From Myxococcales bacterium (lineage in GTDB: Bacteria; Myxococcota_A; Polyangia; Polyangiales; Polyangiaceae), in contig SYFR01000362.1 of the NCBI GenBank assembly GCA_005800325.1, positions 1 to 34,400 of the forward strand: a stretch of DNA of 34,400 bases, in the 5' to 3' direction. This document shows, piece by piece, positions 1 to 8,871 of the stretch (position 1 is the first letter of the stretch; each line of letters opens with the position of its first letter). The notes under the pieces were generated by a model. That model saw only the letters and a list, made by a program, of their open reading frames with translations, was not told the origin of the DNA and ran no database searches. The translations under genes were made by a program, and so were the position numbers.

Positions 1-2
1 CG

Positions 3-695
3 CGCGGCGATCTCGGTGTGGAGTTCAGCCCCGAGCGCGTGCCCGTGATGCAGCGCAAGATCCTGGGCCTCGCCCGCATGCACCAGCGGCCGGTCATCGT
101 CGCGACCGAGATGATGCAGTCGATGATCACCGCGATGCGGCCGACCCGTGCGGAGGCGAGCGACGTCGCGACGGCGGTCTTCGACGGCACCGATGCGGTC
201 ATGCTCTCGGGCGAGACGGCCACGGGCGCCCACCCGGCGCTGGTCGTGCGGACGATGCACAAGATCATCGTCGAGGCGGAGCAAAGCGCGTTTTATCGGG
301 CCAGCACGAGTCGCAAGGCAACCGAGCGTGCGCGCGTGTCCGAGGCGATCGCGCGCGGCGCCTGCGACATTGGCGCGGCGGTAGGCAGCAAGGTGCTCGT
401 GGCGTTCACCGAGAGCGGACAGACGGCGCGCTTCGCGTCCGGCGCGCGGCCGTCGATGCCGATCATCGGCCTGTCGCCCAACATCAAGACGCTCCGGCAG
501 CTCTGCTTGCTCTGGGGGATCGTGCCGATCTTCGTCGAGCCTCTTCGTGCCTCCGACGAGATGGTCGATCGGGCGCACGCGCTGCTCTTGGCCAATGGTA
601 TCGTCTCTCCGGGAGACTCGTTCGTCGTCATCTTCGGCGCACCCGTCGGTGTGTCCGGTACGACGAACGCCATTCAGGTCAAGGTCGTGGAGTGA
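3..695 (+). CDS. pyk: Pyruvate kinase, C-terminal part (gene begins upstream of the window)
   Basis: Frame is open from the window edge (RGDLGVEFSPERVPVMQRKI); characteristic pyruvate kinase motifs PVIVATEMMQSMI, PTRAEASDVATAVFDGTDAVMLSGETA, and C-terminal domain ending SGTTNAIQVKVVE. Confidence 0.95.
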   Translation, partial: RGDLGVEFSPERVPVMQRKILGLARMHQRPVIVATEMMQSMITAMRPTRAEASDVATAVFDGTDAVMLSGETATGAHPALVVRTMHKIIVEAEQSAFYRASTSRKATERARVSEAIARGACDIGAAVGSKVLVAFTESGQTARFASGARPSMPIIGLSPNIKTLRQLCLLWGIVPIFVEPLRASDEMVDRAHALLLANGIVSPGDSFVVIFGAPVGVSGTTNAIQVKVVE

Positions 696-2620
696 GCGCC
701 GCGCCCAGCTCGGATCGGCTACCGCAGATCGGCAAGTACGAGCTGCTCGAGGAGCTCGGCCACGGGGGTATGGCCACCGTCTACCGCGCGCGCGACCCGC
801 GGCTCGAGCGCGACGTCGCGGTGAAGCTCATCCACAAGCACCTGCGCGAGCACGCCGAGGTGCGGAGCCGATTCGTGGCCGAGGCGAAGGCCGTGGCCAA
901 GCTTCGGCACCCGGGCATCGTCGATGTCTACGACGTCGCAGAGGACGACGACCCCGAGCGGTACCTCGTCGTCGAGCTGATTCGCGGCACGACGCTGCGC
1001 AAGCTGCTCGACAGCCACCCGACGATGCCGGCCGAGATCGTGGCGATCCTCGGGTCGATCCTCTGCGACGCCGTGCAGCACGCCCACGATGCGGGCGTGA
1101 TTCATCGCGACATCAAGCCCGAGAACGTGCTCGTCGAGATCGCGCCACCGCCGGGAGACGGCGCTGCGGTTCCGGCGGCGCGCGCGTCGAACAGCGGCGC
1201 GGCAGGCTCCGATCCGCAAGCTGCCGATCGCTCGGGGACGTCCTCGTCGCGGCGCGGCCGCGTGCGCGTCAAGCTCACCGACTTCGGGATCGCGAAGGTG
1301 CTCGATGCACAGGGCGTGACGTCGACGGGCCAGATCTTGGGCTCACCGGCGCACATGGCTCCGGAGCAGATCGAGGCCGGCGAGATCGGCCCGCACACCG
1401 ACGTCTTCGCGCTTGGCGTGCTCATGTACGAGTGCATGGTGGGGCACCTTCCGTTTCACGGGAGCAATCCGGCGCAGGTCCTGCGGCGCGTGCTCGGCGG
1501 TACGTACGACGCGCCTGACGCGGAGCGTCCCGAGATCGGTGCGCGTTGGGCAGCGATCCTCGCCGGTGCGCTACAGCATGAGATCGCGAACCGAACGAAG
1601 AGCGCGGCCGAGCTCGCCGAGTCGATCGCGCGGGAGCTCACGGCGCTCGGGATCGACGACAGAACGAAGTGGCTCGAAGATTATTTCGCGAGCCCCGACG
1701 AAGCTCGCGCGGAGCTCGTCGCGTCGATCGTGCCGCGTCTCATCGAGCGTGGCGAACGTGAGCACCGGAATGGCGCGGCGCTGGCCGCAGCCGGTGATCT
1801 TAACCGCGCGCTCGCGCTGCGTCCCCACGACCTGGCGATTCTCAAGCGCGTGGGTACCCTGGCGCGAGCGCGGGCGATGCGTGAGTGGGTGCGAAAGGCG
1901 GTGCTCCTCGCAGCCTGCGCTTCGCTCGTCGGCGTGCTGGCGTTCGGTACGACACGGCTCGTGAAATCACAGCGCGCGAGAGGCGACGTCGTCCCGGTGA
2001 TCGCGTCGGCGCCGCTCGTAGCAACCGCCGAGCCCGCGACTCCGGCCGTGACGAGCGCGCCTGCATCCGCGTCGAGCGGGAGCGAGGCCCGAGGCGCGGA
2101 ACCCGCGACGGTGTCGCCGACCTCGAGCGCGCTCGTAGCCGTGAGCCGTGGAGCTCTCGATGCGCGGGTCGGGCGCGTCCAGCGGCGCGTGCGGTTTCAT
2201 GCAACTCCCGAGGGGGCGCGCCTCACGCTGAACGGGACCGAGCTCGCGTGGTTCGGGCAGGTGCACGTCCTCGCTCCGGGGAGCTACTCGGTCACCGGGG
2301 CGATGCCTGCCGATGTGCCGTGCTGCGAGCCCGTCACGCTCGGCGTCACGGTGACCGCGCCGCCGAAAGAGGCCCCAGACGAGCTGCAGACCGTGGCCGT
2401 GCCGCTCACGATCAAGCCGGCGCGCGCCATGCTTGCCGGCTCGCCGGCGGGCAGCTCGATGACCTGCGACAACGGGCTAACCGTGGCCCAGCAGGGCATC
2501 GCGAGCGTACGGATGACCCGCGTGGAGTGGGCCGGCGCGTGCAGCTTCAGCCCGGGCGGCACGAAACGGCGCGTGACCCTGCGGGCGGGCGAGCTCACGA
2601 AGGTGTCCTGGCCGCGGTGA
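692..2620 (+). CDS. Serine/threonine protein kinase with C-terminal TM segment and PEGA-like domain
   Basis: GHGGMATVYRA P-loop, VAVKLI, HRDIKPENVLVE, DFGIAK, GSPAHMAPEQ, DVFALGVLMYECMVGHLPF; TM segment VLLAACASLVGVLAFGTT; later RFHATPEGARLTLNGTE. GTG start overlaps the pyk stop (GTGA). Confidence 0.93.
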   Translation: MSAAPSSDRLPQIGKYELLEELGHGGMATVYRARDPRLERDVAVKLIHKHLREHAEVRSRFVAEAKAVAKLRHPGIVDVYDVAEDDDPERYLVVELIRGTTLRKLLDSHPTMPAEIVAILGSILCDAVQHAHDAGVIHRDIKPENVLVEIAPPPGDGAAVPAARASNSGAAGSDPQAADRSGTSSSRRGRVRVKLTDFGIAKVLDAQGVTSTGQILGSPAHMAPEQIEAGEIGPHTDVFALGVLMYECMVGHLPFHGSNPAQVLRRVLGGTYDAPDAERPEIGARWAAILAGALQHEIANRTKSAAELAESIARELTALGIDDRTKWLEDYFASPDEARAELVASIVPRLIERGEREHRNGAALAAAGDLNRALALRPHDLAILKRVGTLARARAMREWVRKAVLLAACASLVGVLAFGTTRLVKSQRARGDVVPVIASAPLVATAEPATPAVTSAPASASSGSEARGAEPATVSPTSSALVAVSRGALDARVGRVQRRVRFHATPEGARLTLNGTELAWFGQVHVLAPGSYSVTGAMPADVPCCEPVTLGVTVTAPPKEAPDELQTVAVPLTIKPARAMLAGSPAGSSMTCDNGLTVAQQGIASVRMTRVEWAGACSFSPGGTKRRVTLRAGELTKVSWPR

Positions 2621-2709
2621 TCCGGGGGAGGCGCGGTGCGCTCGTCGACGCGCATTTGTGACGGCGTCGCGCTCGCCGCCGGCGCTCACATCGAGTAGTC
2701 ACGGGCAGA

Positions 2710-3630
2710 GTGCGACTGCGCGCAATTGCCCTGGTCGTCGCAGCCTGCGCCATGACGTCGCCGGTGTACGCGAGCCTGCACAGCGATTTCGAGGCTGCGC
2801 GCAGTCTATTCACGAGTGGCCAATACGAAGAGGCAGCGCAGCTCTTCGCGCGCGTACTCGATGAGCCGCTCGAGCCGACCGCTCCCGACTTCAAGAAGCG
2901 GCGCGAGATCCTCGAGGCGGCGCGACCGGTCTACGCGGCCTGCCTCGTGGCGTTGGGGCGCTCGAGCGAGGCCGATCGCGTCATCCTCGAGCAGCTGCGC
3001 GACGATCCGTTTTACGAGCCGGCGCCAGGACAGTTCGCGCAGCCCGTGATGTTTCGGTACATCGCGGTGCGCGAGGAGCACCTGACGGAGCTCGACGCGC
3101 TCAAGCAGCGTGTTCTGCGGACGCGGCAGGAGAGCCTCCTGAAAGAAGAGCGGCAGCGTGAGCTCGACGAGGGGCGGCTCGCCAAGCTCGAGGAGCTCGC
3201 GGGCACCGAGACCGTCGTCGAGGCCCGCTCGAGGCTCGTCGCGACGGTGCCGTTCGGAATTGGACAGCTCCAGAACGGCAGCTCCGGGCTCGGGGCGTTC
3301 TTCGCGGCGAGCGAGGTGGTCGGCGTGGCAGCGACGATCGCCTCCGCGTTCGTGGCGCACGACTTCGCGTCGGTCGATTGCCGCGAGCACACCGACGTGG
3401 ATTGCGTCGAGCTCGAGCGGCGCTTCGATACGGCACGCGCCGTGAATTGGGCGAGCTTTGCCGTCACCGGCGCGCTCATCGTCGCAGGTGTCGCGGAGGC
3501 CCACGTGTCGTTCGTGCCAGCGACGACGACGCGAAAGCGGCGCGCTATCCCGCCTCGCGTGACCCTGGAGCCCGCCGTCGTCTTCGCCGAAGAAGGTGCC
3601 CTCGTTGGCGTCACGGCGCGGTTTTTCTGA
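2710..3630 (+). CDS. Secreted/envelope TPR-like protein of unknown function
   Basis: Signal peptide-like N-terminus (MRLRAIALVVAACAMTSPVYA) followed by FEAARSLFTSGQYEEAAQLFARVL TPR-like segment; C-terminal hydrophobic helices. Confidence 0.7.
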   Translation: MRLRAIALVVAACAMTSPVYASLHSDFEAARSLFTSGQYEEAAQLFARVLDEPLEPTAPDFKKRREILEAARPVYAACLVALGRSSEADRVILEQLRDDPFYEPAPGQFAQPVMFRYIAVREEHLTELDALKQRVLRTRQESLLKEERQRELDEGRLAKLEELAGTETVVEARSRLVATVPFGIGQLQNGSSGLGAFFAASEVVGVAATIASAFVAHDFASVDCREHTDVDCVELERRFDTARAVNWASFAVTGALIVAGVAEAHVSFVPATTTRKRRAIPPRVTLEPAVVFAEEGALVGVTARFF

Positions 3631-3676
3631 GGAGCTGCGGTGTGTGTGGCGACCCCTCTCTCGTGAGACAGCAACC

Positions 3677-4543
3677 ATGAAGGAAGCCATCGAGCGGATG
3701 CTGGGGAACCGTGCTCAGCCCACGGGCGACGTGCCGCGAGCACTGCAGCTCTCCCTCATGCACGGGTGGCGCGAGCGCGCCGACGCGGGTAGAGCCGCGC
3801 TCGCTTTTGCAGATGTCGGCTTCGACGTGTTCAGCTCGACCTGGGAGGACGGCATTCTCCTTTATGTGTTCGCGCTCATCGGCATGACGAACCGAAAGTG
3901 CGTGGACATCGGCGCGGGCGGCGTCGACGGCAGCAACGTCTGTAACCTGCTCGTCCACCACGGCTTCTCCGGTCTGCTCATTGACGGCGACGCGGAGAGC
4001 CTCGAGGTCGCGAGGCGTTTTTACGCCGGGCGCCGGGAGACGAAGCTCTTTCCTCCGTCGATTCGAGCTGGGTTCGTGACCGCCGAGAACGTGAGCTCCA
4101 TCTGCAAGGAGCGCGGATTCGGCGGTGAGATCGATCTGCTTTGCCTCGACATCGACGGCGTCGACTACTGGATCTGGAAGGCGCTCACCGAGGTCGAGCC
4201 GCGTGTCGTCGTCGTCGAGTATCAGGACATCCTCGGACCGGAGCGCTCATGGACGGTGCCGTACCGTCGCGACTTCGAAGTCGCGTCGTACCCGGTCAAC
4301 CGCGAGCGCCGCAACTACTGCGGGGCGTCACTGCGCGCGTTCGAGAGGCTCGCCACCTCGAAGGGGTATCGGCTCGTCGGCTGCAATCGCGGCGGCTGGA
4401 ATGCCTTCTTCGTGAAGGAGGGCCTGGCCGACGCGCTCTTGCCGAGGGTGACGGTCGAGAGCTGCTTGTCGTCGGACTGGAACCGCTTCGGGATGGAGAC
4501 GCGCTTTCCGCTCGTCGCCGATCTCGAGTGGCAAGAGGTGTAG
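3677..4543 (+). CDS. FkbM-like / Rossmann methyltransferase-fold protein
   Basis: CVDIGAGGVDGSNVCNLLVHHGFSGLLIDGD resembles SAM-binding motif I/II of FkbM-type proteins; LLCLDIDGVDYWIWKAL. ATG at 3677 chosen over the extended ORF start at 3596. Confidence 0.7.
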   Translation: MKEAIERMLGNRAQPTGDVPRALQLSLMHGWRERADAGRAALAFADVGFDVFSSTWEDGILLYVFALIGMTNRKCVDIGAGGVDGSNVCNLLVHHGFSGLLIDGDAESLEVARRFYAGRRETKLFPPSIRAGFVTAENVSSICKERGFGGEIDLLCLDIDGVDYWIWKALTEVEPRVVVVEYQDILGPERSWTVPYRRDFEVASYPVNRERRNYCGASLRAFERLATSKGYRLVGCNRGGWNAFFVKEGLADALLPRVTVESCLSSDWNRFGMETRFPLVADLEWQEV

Positions 4544-4572
4544 CGCCGCGTCCCGTCTCGCCGCGGCGTGCG

Positions 4573-5379
4573 TCAGCTCTTCTTCAGCGCGGCAATCCAG
4601 AACCCCCCGAACGCCGCGAGCGGCGAGTCGCAGAGGCGCCACTCGATCGAGCGGAGCATCGGTCCGAGCACGGGCACGGCGAGCGCGCGGGCTGCGGGCG
4701 TCACGATGCGGACGCCGCGGCGGGCGACGATGCGGAGGCACTCGGGCAGCATGGCGCGGACCTCGCGCGGCGAATCGAAGCGAGTGTAGACGGCGTCCTC
4801 GCGCGTGTGCTTGCTGATGGCGCCAGCGGGACCGAGTCGCTTGGCGAGGCCGCGAAGACTGTACGGGTTGTAGAATTCGGCGACGATGACGCCACCGGGT
4901 CGCGTGACCCGCGCCATTTCGGCGAGCGCGCCTCGAATGTCGGGCACATGCGCGAGGACCTTGAAGGAACACGCGACGTCGAATGCGTCGTCGGAGAAGG
5001 GGAGGCTCGTTGCGCTCGCCTCGGACACGTCGAGCCCACGGTCCCGCGCGCGCTCGAGCATACGAGGTGAGAGGTCGACGCCGCGGGCGCTGCGTGCGAA
5101 ACCCGCGATGCGCTCGAGCAAGAGGCCCGTGCCGCAGCCGACCTCGAGCACGTCCTTGCCGCGCGCGAACCGCTCGAGGAATTCCATCTCGAGGTCGTCG
5201 ATCAAATCGTGGTAGCCCCCAGTGACGGCTCCGCCTCGCTGGTCATCGTAGCGCCCCGCGAACTCGTCGTAATACCGGCGCGTCTCGTGCGCGCGGTGTG
5301 GCTCGGGCTCGCTCACGACGCGCGAGCCTACGCCCGCGTCTCCGTCGAATCGACGGAAAACACGCCGTGCACGTGCCAT
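4573..5379 (-). CDS. Class I SAM-dependent methyltransferase
   Basis: VLEVGCGTGLLLERIAGFARSARGVDLSPRMLERAR (motif I), FDVACSFKVLAHVPDIRGALAEMARVTRPGGVIVAEFYNP (motifs II/III). Start codon uncertain. Confidence 0.88.
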   Translation of the reverse strand: MARARRVFRRFDGDAGVGSRVVSEPEPHRAHETRRYYDEFAGRYDDQRGGAVTGGYHDLIDDLEMEFLERFARGKDVLEVGCGTGLLLERIAGFARSARGVDLSPRMLERARDRGLDVSEASATSLPFSDDAFDVACSFKVLAHVPDIRGALAEMARVTRPGGVIVAEFYNPYSLRGLAKRLGPAGAISKHTREDAVYTRFDSPREVRAMLPECLRIVARRGVRIVTPAARALAVPVLGPMLRSIEWRLCDSPLAAFGGFWIAALKKS

Positions 5380-5455
5380 CCTCGTCGCTTAGGATCGAGC
5401 AGCGCGCCCCGAAGTTCCGGTTCATTCCGACCTCCGAGCCACCGGACGCCCCGCG

Positions 5456-5983
5456 ATGAAGCCCTCTGACCGCGACGACTTCTTCCGCCTGCCGGCGCCC
5501 GACGGCAGGGGTCGGGAGAGCACGATCGTCCTCGATCGCAGCGGCGGCTGGCATCATGAGGGCGCGCCCGTCGAGCACGAGGGGCTCGCGCGCGGTCTCG
5601 CGAGCTGGGTGCGCCGCCACCCCGACGACGGTCGCTACATTCTCTCGAACGGCTACGACTGGTGCTACTTCGCGGTCGAGTGCGCGCCGTTCTTCGTGGC
5701 GAGCGTGTGGGCTGACCACGGACAGGCCCACGTGCGGCTGACCGACGGGTCCGTGGAGCCGCTGCTGCTCGAGTCGCTGGTCGTCGACGAAGACGGAGTC
5801 TGCGGTTGCAAGGTGCGCGACGGCGCCTTCGACGCGCGCTTCACCCGCGGCGCGCAGCTCATGCTGGGGGCGCTGCTCTGCGACTGCGATGCGGCAGCCA
5901 TCTCCGTGGCCGGTCGCGTCTACACGATCCGCTCACGGGCCGGCGAAGACGAAGACGAGGCGGCTCGAAGGGAGCGAGGCTGA
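5456..5983 (+). CDS. DUF1285-like protein
   Basis: DGRYILSNGYDWCYFAVECAPFFVASV...DGVCGCKVRDGAFDARFTRGAQLMLGALL resembles the DUF1285 pattern (vedaPF, gleArftR). Confidence 0.65.
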   Translation: MKPSDRDDFFRLPAPDGRGRESTIVLDRSGGWHHEGAPVEHEGLARGLASWVRRHPDDGRYILSNGYDWCYFAVECAPFFVASVWADHGQAHVRLTDGSVEPLLLESLVVDEDGVCGCKVRDGAFDARFTRGAQLMLGALLCDCDAAAISVAGRVYTIRSRAGEDEDEAARRERG

Positions 5984-8350
5984 GAGCCCAGCTGCGACCG
6001 CGGCCGGATCGGCGGGGCTCGTGGGCGCGCCGCGAAACAGCGCGATGAGCCGCGTTCGCGGATCGCGACGCGATACGAGCTCGTCGTGCGCGAGTTTCTC
6101 GTGGGCGCGCGTGAGCGTCCCCGCGTCGAGGCCGTCGCGTCGTAACCGCGCGAGCAGCTCGTTGATGGCTGCGCGCGCGTCGCCCTGCCGCTCCGCAGGG
6201 ACGCTCACGTCGATGACGAGCGCAGGCGCCCGATCGCCTCCGAGAGCCGCGGCGTTCGCGCTGAGCGCAACTCCGCCTAGCGCGGATGCGAGCAGGCCGT
6301 CGGTTCCGTTGAGCGCCGCTGCCAGGAGCTGCGGCACCTCCGCGTGCGTCGGCTCCATCCGTGCGCCGACGAGGATGCGTGACTCGGGGCCGCTCGCGCG
6401 GCGGTGGTAGGTGCCTCCTTCGGGCGGCTCGGGCGCGGCGGAGCCATCGCACCCCCTCGAGCCAACGTCCGTGGGGTTTTGCCACCGTGAGAACTCGCGC
6501 GTGGCAACGTCGGCCTGCGCCCCGGTGCGGTTCGCGAGCACCGCGATGCGAAGCGGCCCGCGCGCCACGGACCGAAGGCTCCTCTGCGCGTCCGCGTGCG
6601 ACAGCGTGAAGGTGTCGGCCGCGGCTCCGAGCGGAACGATCCACGACGGGTGATTCGGCACGAGGTGCTCCGACAACAGGACCGCGCTAGCGAGCGAATG
6701 CGCGTCGAACGTGTCCGCGAGCCGCACGCGCGCTCTCGCCAGCGCTGCTTCGTCGAGGTAGGCGCCGTGGAGCGCGGCGGCCGCGGCGCGAGCCACGCGC
6801 TGCGCGACGAGCGTGCCATCTGCGTCGCCGACGATCGCGTCCGCGTGTGCGAACACACCGATCCCACTCGGATCGATCCACGCCTCGAGCGCAACGTCGC
6901 CGACGTGCCCGAGCTCCACGGCCGACAGCATCGCCATCGTGGCGCGCCCGCGTTCCCACTCGCTCTCGGTCGCGAGCGCGCAACGATTGCCCGCCAAGAT
7001 CCAGAAGCGCCCCTGGCCTGCTTCGACCGAAGCTCGCGTCTCGAGCGCCTGGGAGCGGAGCGTCAGCGCGCGCGGAACTGCGGCTCCGTAGTCTCTCGTG
7101 AGCGCGGCCTCATCGCTCGGTGCGGCGTCACGTCCGCCTGCACCCACGAGCAGCGCCGAGGTGAACGCGCGGGGCCGCGAAGGTTCGCTCGCTCCAGCGA
7201 GGGCCCACCACGCCGCCAGGAGCGCGCCTTGACGGGCGTCGCTGCTCCGGGCGACGAGCGCCGGTACGATGCTGGCGTCAGCGGGAGCCGCGAGCTCGAG
7301 CTCGACCTCCGAGCTTACCACCGCTGCTGCGAGCGCCGCCGACTCGACGAGCCGCGCGGCGGGGCGAGGCGCATTGGATGCTGGCTCCGCCGTGACTCGA
7401 ACGCAGCCGCCATCGCCGAGCGCCGTCGCGTCGAGGGACACGACCCTGAACGGCACCTCGAGCCCCGCGAGCTTGGTGCGCATCGCCCATGGCGCCCTCC
7501 CGAGCGCGTCAACGGCGCTCGCCGCACGCGACGGATCGCCGACGCGCCAACCGAGCTCGAGTCGCGCGGTGCCCTCCGGCATCGCTCCCTCGGCGGCCAC
7601 GCTATGGCTCTCCATCATGGTTGGCGCGGGCGGACCCGCGGAGCCGAGCTCGAACTCCGTCCCCTCGAGCTGAAGGAGCGCGGCGCGCATTACGGGCTCT
7701 GGTCCGACGACGCCCACGGCGACCGCGTTCGCCACCATGGTCGTCGCTCTCCATCGCTCGAGCTCTGCCGTTCCGAGCTTCGTCGTGAGATCCGGCAGCG
7801 CTTCTCGAGGACCGAGAGCTCGCCGTCCGTCACATGCCGCCACCGCGTGGACCGCTGCCGGCACACGTGCGGCCGAGAGCGGCACGAGCGCCTGCGTGAC
7901 GCGTGCAAGGTTGTCGCTCGCGGCGACGGGCGTCGCCATCGCGCGCGCAAGGTCTTGCACCACGCGCTCGAGCTCCCCCGAATGTTCGAGCTCGATGGCG
8001 AGGCGGAAGCTCGCGCCGTCGCTCGCGGCAAAGGTCTCGAGCCCGCGCGCCTCTAGCCGTGCTTGGAGCAGCGCAACGAGCGCCGCGTTTGCGATCGTCG
8101 CCGTCGTGCTCCCCCCCGAGGACCGTACCGCGAGGCCGAGGGCAGGGCGTGGATCGCCGCTGCGGGTGATGAGCGCGAGGTGCGGACGCGAGCCGAGCCT
8201 TCGGACGTCGATCGCGGCGATGCTGCCTTCGCCGCTCCATGCAAGCGGGCCTCGCGTAGCGGTGTCATGGCGCCGCGCGCACCCCGCGATGGCACCGGAC
8301 AGCGCCGCCACGGCCGTGAACGCGAGCCACGACCGCGGCGAGCCTCTCAT
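5933..8350 (-). CDS. Lipoprotein, peptidase M16-like fold (no HxxEH zinc motif seen)
   Basis: MRGSPRSWLAFTAVAALSGAIAGC lipobox; duplicated domain architecture reminiscent of insulinase-family proteins. ATG at 8350 overlaps the stop of the upstream Fe-S gene (ATGA). Confidence 0.6.
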   Translation of the reverse strand: MRGSPRSWLAFTAVAALSGAIAGCARRHDTATRGPLAWSGEGSIAAIDVRRLGSRPHLALITRSGDPRPALGLAVRSSGGSTTATIANAALVALLQARLEARGLETFAASDGASFRLAIELEHSGELERVVQDLARAMATPVAASDNLARVTQALVPLSAARVPAAVHAVAACDGRRALGPREALPDLTTKLGTAELERWRATTMVANAVAVGVVGPEPVMRAALLQLEGTEFELGSAGPPAPTMMESHSVAAEGAMPEGTARLELGWRVGDPSRAASAVDALGRAPWAMRTKLAGLEVPFRVVSLDATALGDGGCVRVTAEPASNAPRPAARLVESAALAAAVVSSEVELELAAPADASIVPALVARSSDARQGALLAAWWALAGASEPSRPRAFTSALLVGAGGRDAAPSDEAALTRDYGAAVPRALTLRSQALETRASVEAGQGRFWILAGNRCALATESEWERGRATMAMLSAVELGHVGDVALEAWIDPSGIGVFAHADAIVGDADGTLVAQRVARAAAAALHGAYLDEAALARARVRLADTFDAHSLASAVLLSEHLVPNHPSWIVPLGAAADTFTLSHADAQRSLRSVARGPLRIAVLANRTGAQADVATREFSRWQNPTDVGSRGCDGSAAPEPPEGGTYHRRASGPESRILVGARMEPTHAEVPQLLAAALNGTDGLLASALGGVALSANAAALGGDRAPALVIDVSVPAERQGDARAAINELLARLRRDGLDAGTLTRAHEKLAHDELVSRRDPRTRLIALFRGAPTSPADPAAVAAGLSASLPSSRLVFVFAGP

Positions 8351-8832
8351 GGATGCTTCCACGCGAGCGCCTTGCTGACGACGAAGCGCTTGATCGCCTG
8401 GAACGGGACGCGGGTCGGGCAGATGCGGCTTTTTTGCTCGAGCACCTCGTCCGGCACGTGAGCGAAGGCTCTCTTTGCCGCGTGAAAGTCGGGGATGTTG
8501 CGGCTCGACGCCAAGACGAGCTGCATGAGTCCCACGTATTCACCGCTCGAGCTCGCGATACGACTCGCCTCACCGTGGTCGCAGCGACCGCACGCAATGC
8601 ACCGCGAGAAGTCAGGCATCGACTCGCGCTCCTCCGGGGCGAGTGCGACCAGCCCCTCGGCGTCGTAGTTTCGATGAAAGACCTCGAGGCCAGACTCGTC
8701 CCGGCGAAAGACGCGCCTCACGAGCACCTTGAGCAGCGACCACGCGAGGATGAGGAGCGCGAGCGGCCGACCGGTGAGCACCGCGGATCCCTTACCAGAG
8801 CCGCCGACCCACTGCACGCGATGGGGCGCCAT
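8347..8832 (-). CDS. Membrane-anchored protein with a single [4Fe-4S] ferredoxin-type motif
   Basis: N-terminal TM segment RPLALLILAWSLLKVLV; CIACGRC (CxxCxxC) at 8581-8601 and a later ICP motif (RICPTRVPF). Confidence 0.7.
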   Translation of the reverse strand: MAPHRVQWVGGSGKGSAVLTGRPLALLILAWSLLKVLVRRVFRRDESGLEVFHRNYDAEGLVALAPEERESMPDFSRCIACGRCDHGEASRIASSSGEYVGLMQLVLASSRNIPDFHAAKRAFAHVPDEVLEQKSRICPTRVPFQAIKRFVVSKALAWKHP

Positions 8833-8871
8833 CGGGGGTGCGTGGCCCCGTCGCCCTGAGGCCGCTGCGCC

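Noticed and set aside
4555-4572. Possible bidirectional terminator between the convergent 3677-4543 and 4573-5379 genes
   Set aside because: A CGCCGCG/CGCGGCG inverted repeat is present but the loop is long, there is no T-tract, and such GC palindromes are common in this background.
6596-8056. 486-aa plus-strand ORF
   Set aside because: Arg-rich shadow ORF antisense to the M16-like lipoprotein, which has a lipobox and start/stop coupling.
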